A DNA stretch of 34,858 bases. Source: an uncultured Legionellales bacterium. Lineage in GTDB: Bacteria > Pseudomonadota > Gammaproteobacteria > Eutrophobiales > Eutrophobiaceae. The DNA lies in assembly GCA_913045195.1 (NCBI GenBank), contig CAJWQR010000012.1, positions 1 to 34,858 of the forward strand, given 5' to 3'. Position numbers and translations under genes: made by a program. The notes below the pieces were generated by a model. That model did no database searches and had not been told where the DNA came from. It saw nothing but the letters and a program-made list of their open reading frames with translations. The number at the start of each line of letters is the position of its first letter. The first letter of the stretch is position 1. This document shows positions 31,173 to 34,858 of the stretch, piece after piece.

Positions 31173-33947
31173 ATGGATAAAGCTTACGATCCCGAGTCAA
31201 TCGAAACCAATTGGTATAACCATTGGGAGAAAAATAATTATTTTTCTCCCAAAAATAAAGGAACACCCTATTGCATTATGTTACCACCGCCAAATGTAAC
31301 TGGCAGTTTACATATGGGACATGCTTTCCAACAAACATTAATGGATATATTAATTCGTTATCATCGAATGAATAATAGTGACGCTTTGTGGCAATGCGGT
31401 ACTGACCATGCAGGTATCGCAACTCAAATGGTTGTTGAACGCCAACTTCAACAAAAGAATATTTCTCGTCATACGCTTGGCAGAGAAAAATTTATAGACG
31501 AAATATGGAAATGGAAAGAAAACTCCGGCAATACCATTAGCAACCAGTCTCGCCGACTCGGCACTTCGATGGATTGGATAAATGAACGTTTTACGATGGA
31601 TGAAGGCTTGTCAGACGCAGTAAGGGAGGTTTTTGTAAAATTATATGATCGGGGTCTTATCTACCGAGGCAAAAGATTGGTTAATTGGGATCCTGTACTT
31701 CATACCGCAATTTCTGATCTTGAAGTAATTTCCGAAGAAGAAAATGGTCATCTTTGGCATATGCGCTACCCACTAAAAAAATCTGTAGATGGTTTTGATC
31801 ACGTTGTTGTTGCAACCACCAGACCAGAAACAATGCTTGGTGATGCTGCTGTTGCTGTTCATCCTGATGATGAACGCTATCAAAATCTAATAGGCAAAGA
31901 AATATTATTACCACTTGCCGATAGAATAATTCCTATTGTTGCTGATAATTATGTTGACCCAGAGTTTGGAAGCGGTTGTGTCAAGATAACGCCTGCGCAT
32001 GATTTTAATGACTATGAAGTTGGTGAACGACACAATCTTGAAAAAATAAATATCTTTACAATTGATGCTGTTATTAATGAACAAGCGCCAAAAAAATATC
32101 AAGGATTAGATCGATTTGATGCACGTAAACAAATCCTTGCTGATCTTAAAGAAAAAGATCTGCTAGAAAAAACGGAAGATCATAAATTAATGATCCCCCG
32201 GGGGGATCGCTCTAATGCAATCGTTGAGCCTTATTTAACTGATCAATGGTATGTAAAAGTAAAGCCGCTTGCTGGGCCTGCGATAAAAGCTGTTGAAGAC
32301 GGATCAATAAAATTTGTACCAAAAAATTGGGAAAAAACATATTTCGAATGGATGCGAAACATAGAAGACTGGTGTATTAGTCGACAATTATGGTGGGGGC
32401 ATCGCATCCCTGCATGGTATGACGATAAGGGTAATATTTTTGTGGGACATAGTGAAAAGGAAGTTAGAGAAAAAAATAAATTAGGTGATATTAATTTAAA
32501 ACAAGATGAGGATGTATTAGATACCTGGTTCTCATCATCACTGTGGCCTTTTTCCACTCTAGGTTGGCCTGAAAAAACAAAACGACTCGAAAAATTTTAT
32601 CCCACCAATGTGTTAGTTACCGGTTTTGATATTATCTTTTTCTGGGTAGCCCGCATGATCATGATGGGATTAAATTTTACTGGGGAACCTCCTTTCAAAG
32701 AAGTCTATATACATGGTCTTATTCGTGACGCAGACGGGAAAAAAATGTCTAAATCAAAAGGGAACGTACTTGACCCGTTAGATTTAATTGATGGTATTGG
32801 GCTTGAGGATTTAGTTTCAAAACGGACAACGGGGCTTATGCAAACCCATTTAACTGAGAAAATTGAGAAATCAACTCGTAAACATTTTCCTAAAGGGATT
32901 GCTCCTTACGGTACTGATTCATTACGATTTGCATTTGCATCTCTAGCGACTCAGGGTAGAGACATACGATTTGAAATTGGACGCATTGAAGGCTATCGGA
33001 ATTTTTGTAATAAAATCTGGAATGCAGCTCGTTTTGTAATGATGAATATTGAGTCTCAGAATATTGATATAAATGGTAATAAAAAAATATTTGGTTTAAC
33101 TGAACGCTGGATTATAAGTCGACTGTCAAATACGTTGACGGCAACGCATGAGGGGATTAAAACATATCGATTTGATCTGGCCTCACAAGCTTTATATGAA
33201 TTCGTTTGGAATGAATATTGTGATTGGTACCTTGAATTCTCAAAAACAACTTTAAATGATGAAATAACAAGCGAAGAAGAAAAACGGGGTACCCTGCATA
33301 CATTAACATATGTACTCGAAACGTTGCTTCGTGGATTACATCCCTTCATGCCTTTTATTACAGAAGAACTATGGCAGCGCATTTCTCCCATTTTAAATAA
33401 AAATGGTGAAACTATTATGCTGGAAACCTATCCTAGTGAAGACGAATTTGAAAAAAATAAAGATATCGATGAGCAAATTGACTGGGTCAAATCATTTATT
33501 ATGGGTATTCGACGTATTCGTTCCGAAAGAGACATCTCTCCTGGTAAAAAATTAACTGTATTAGTAAAGGATGGTACAAAAAATGAATCCGAATGGTTAA
33601 ATAGTAATAAAGCTTTCATTCAGACACTAAGTAAACTTGAAGAAATCCAAATCGCCGAAAATGAGATAAGTGGTGCCGCGGTGGCTTTAGCTGGAGAGAT
33701 GACGCTGCTTGTGCCATTAGCAGATCTGATTAATCCAGAGGAAGAATATAACCGAATAAATACTATAATGGGGAATCTGGAAAAAGAAAAAATGCAATTA
33801 ACAACCAAATTGGAAAACAAAGATTTTGTAGATCGTGCGCCGAAACATGTTGTCGAAGGGATAAAAACGCGTCTTACTGATACACTAAGCGATATTGAAA
33901 CTTATCAGGAACAACTTAAATCAATCTCAAAACTATTAACTAAATGA
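31173..33947 (+). CDS. valS: Valyl-tRNA synthetase
   Basis: [16 protein letters not shown] (HIGH-type), [25 protein letters not shown] (KMSKS), [17 protein letters not shown] (editing domain), C-terminal coiled coil. Confidence 0.97.
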   Translation: MDKAYDPESIETNWYNHWEKNNYFSPKNKGTPYCIMLPPPNVTGSLHMGHAFQQTLMDILIRYHRMNNSDALWQCGTDHAGIATQMVVERQLQQKNISRHTLGREKFIDEIWKWKENSGNTISNQSRRLGTSMDWINERFTMDEGLSDAVREVFVKLYDRGLIYRGKRLVNWDPVLHTAISDLEVISEEENGHLWHMRYPLKKSVDGFDHVVVATTRPETMLGDAAVAVHPDDERYQNLIGKEILLPLADRIIPIVADNYVDPEFGSGCVKITPAHDFNDYEVGERHNLEKINIFTIDAVINEQAPKKYQGLDRFDARKQILADLKEKDLLEKTEDHKLMIPRGDRSNAIVEPYLTDQWYVKVKPLAGPAIKAVEDGSIKFVPKNWEKTYFEWMRNIEDWCISRQLWWGHRIPAWYDDKGNIFVGHSEKEVREKNKLGDINLKQDEDVLDTWFSSSLWPFSTLGWPEKTKRLEKFYPTNVLVTGFDIIFFWVARMIMMGLNFTGEPPFKEVYIHGLIRDADGKKMSKSKGNVLDPLDLIDGIGLEDLVSKRTTGLMQTHLTEKIEKSTRKHFPKGIAPYGTDSLRFAFASLATQGRDIRFEIGRIEGYRNFCNKIWNAARFVMMNIESQNIDINGNKKIFGLTERWIISRLSNTLTATHEGIKTYRFDLASQALYEFVWNEYCDWYLEFSKTTLNDEITSEEEKRGTLHTLTYVLETLLRGLHPFMPFITEELWQRISPILNKNGETIMLETYPSEDEFEKNKDIDEQIDWVKSFIMGIRRIRSERDISPGKKLTVLVKDGTKNESEWLNSNKAFIQTLSKLEEIQIAENEISGAAVALAGEMTLLVPLADLINPEEEYNRINTIMGNLEKEKMQLTTKLENKDFVDRAPKHVVEGIKTRLTDTLSDIETYQEQLKSISKLLTK

Positions 33948-34636
33948 TGTTTGATACAATAAAAGAAGAAATAAATGTTGTGTTTGAGCGTGACCCTGCG
34001 GCACGCTCTGTGGCAGAAACCATTTTTACCTGCCCGGGTTTCCAGGCCATCGTTTTTCACCGCTTTAATCACTGGCTCTGGGATAAAAAACTTTTTCTAA
34101 TTGCTCGACTGATGGCGCATATTGCCCGCTTTATGACGGGAATTGAAATTCATCCTGGTGCAGCAATCGGTCGACGTTTCTTTATTGACCACGGCATGGG
34201 AATTGTAATTGGTGAAACATCAGAAATTGGCGATGACGTATCAATGTATCACGGTGTGACACTCGGTGGGACTACATGGGATAAAGGGAAACGTCATCCC
34301 ACCATAAAAAATAATGTCGTCATTGGTGCCGGCGCTAAAATACTAGGCCCTATTGTTATCTCTGATGGTGCACGTATTGGCTGTAATGCAGTTGTTGTTA
34401 AAGATATTCCGCCTAATGCAACGGTTGTTGGTGTTCCGGGGCATGTTGTTATGCAAAGAGGGGCTCCTGAGAAATCAGAACAACGAGAAGCAATGGCTAA
34501 GAAAATTGGCTTTGATGCTTATGCAGAAAGTAAAGATATGCCAGATCCGATTCAAAACGCATTAAATTCGATACTTGACCATATGCATAAAGTTGATAGT
34601 GAATTAGAAGAAATTAAGAAAAAAAATAAAGGCTAA
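33944..34636 (+). CDS. cysE: Serine O-acetyltransferase
   Basis: Left-handed beta-helix acetyltransferase: [55 protein letters not shown]...VVGVPGHVV. Start overlaps the valS stop. Confidence 0.95.
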   Translation: MMFDTIKEEINVVFERDPAARSVAETIFTCPGFQAIVFHRFNHWLWDKKLFLIARLMAHIARFMTGIEIHPGAAIGRRFFIDHGMGIVIGETSEIGDDVSMYHGVTLGGTTWDKGKRHPTIKNNVVIGAGAKILGPIVISDGARIGCNAVVVKDIPPNATVVGVPGHVVMQRGAPEKSEQREAMAKKIGFDAYAESKDMPDPIQNALNSILDHMHKVDSELEEIKKKNKG

Positions 34637-34660
34637 TTATTTTTTAGAATTTTGCCTGTA

Positions 34661-34858
34661 ATGCCTCACCTACAATTTGAAATTAACAGAAAAGTTGACC
34701 CAGAAGTAAAAGAAAAATTTATTAAATCTGTTTTGAAAATCTTTGGTGATGTCATGCAAACGGACACCAGTCATGTTGCAGTTAGTCTAAGAGAACATGA
34801 TGACGGTAATTTATCGCTCGGCAGAACAAATTATCAAGATCCGATCTGTTTAATGAAT
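34661..34858 (+). CDS. Tautomerase/MIF superfamily protein, N-terminal part (truncated by window end)
   Basis: MPHLQFEINRKVDPEVKEKFIKSVLKIFGDVMQTDTSHVAVSLREHDDGNLSLGRT, with Pro directly after the initiator Met, as in this superfamily. Not listed in the ORF track because it is open at the window end. Confidence 0.75.
   Translation, partial: MPHLQFEINRKVDPEVKEKFIKSVLKIFGDVMQTDTSHVAVSLREHDDGNLSLGRTNYQDPICLMN

Noticed and set aside
32243-32557. Antisense ORFs opposite valS (31681-31914, 31908-32102, 32243-32557, 33056-33391, 33428-33619, 33620-33820)
   Set aside because: All lie opposite a well-conserved ValRS and show no family features.
34353-34565. 70-aa out-of-frame ORF inside cysE
   Set aside because: Repetitive Leu/Gln-rich shadow frame of the cysE coding sequence.

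Overview
AT-rich chromosomal window that reads as gammaproteobacterial core genome. It is gene-dense and contains about 32 coding regions plus one tRNA-Leu(CAA). I see no CRISPR array, transposase, integrase, phage gene or rRNA. From left to right: lpoA (3' part), gmhA/diaA-like, BON lipoprotein (dolP-like) / sspA, petCBA (bc1 complex) / degS-like protease / hisD, hisG (short form), murA, ibaG/bolA, mlaC-like, RND/MMPL exporter / purN, pdxB / secF, secD, yajC, tgt, queA / tRNA-Leu / cinA-like, panD, panC, panB, deoxynucleoside kinase, folK, pcnB / RDD protein / lptG, lptF / pepA, holC, valS, cysE, tautomerase (5' part). Most blocks match known conserved neighbourhoods. I found no clear undescribed multigene system. 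The best second-look items are: (1) an MlaC-like lipid-carrier gene beside an RND/MMPL exporter where mlaFED/mlaB would normally be; (2) a compacted version of the lpoA-dolP-sspA-pet-degS-his-murA-mla region with several expected genes absent; (3) a PurN with a non-enterobacterial active-site signature, coupled to pdxB; (4) a structured panD-cinA intergenic region (11-bp inverted repeat next to a 12-bp tandem repeat); (5) a local composition shift over cysE. All functional calls come from reading the translations; no database search was run.
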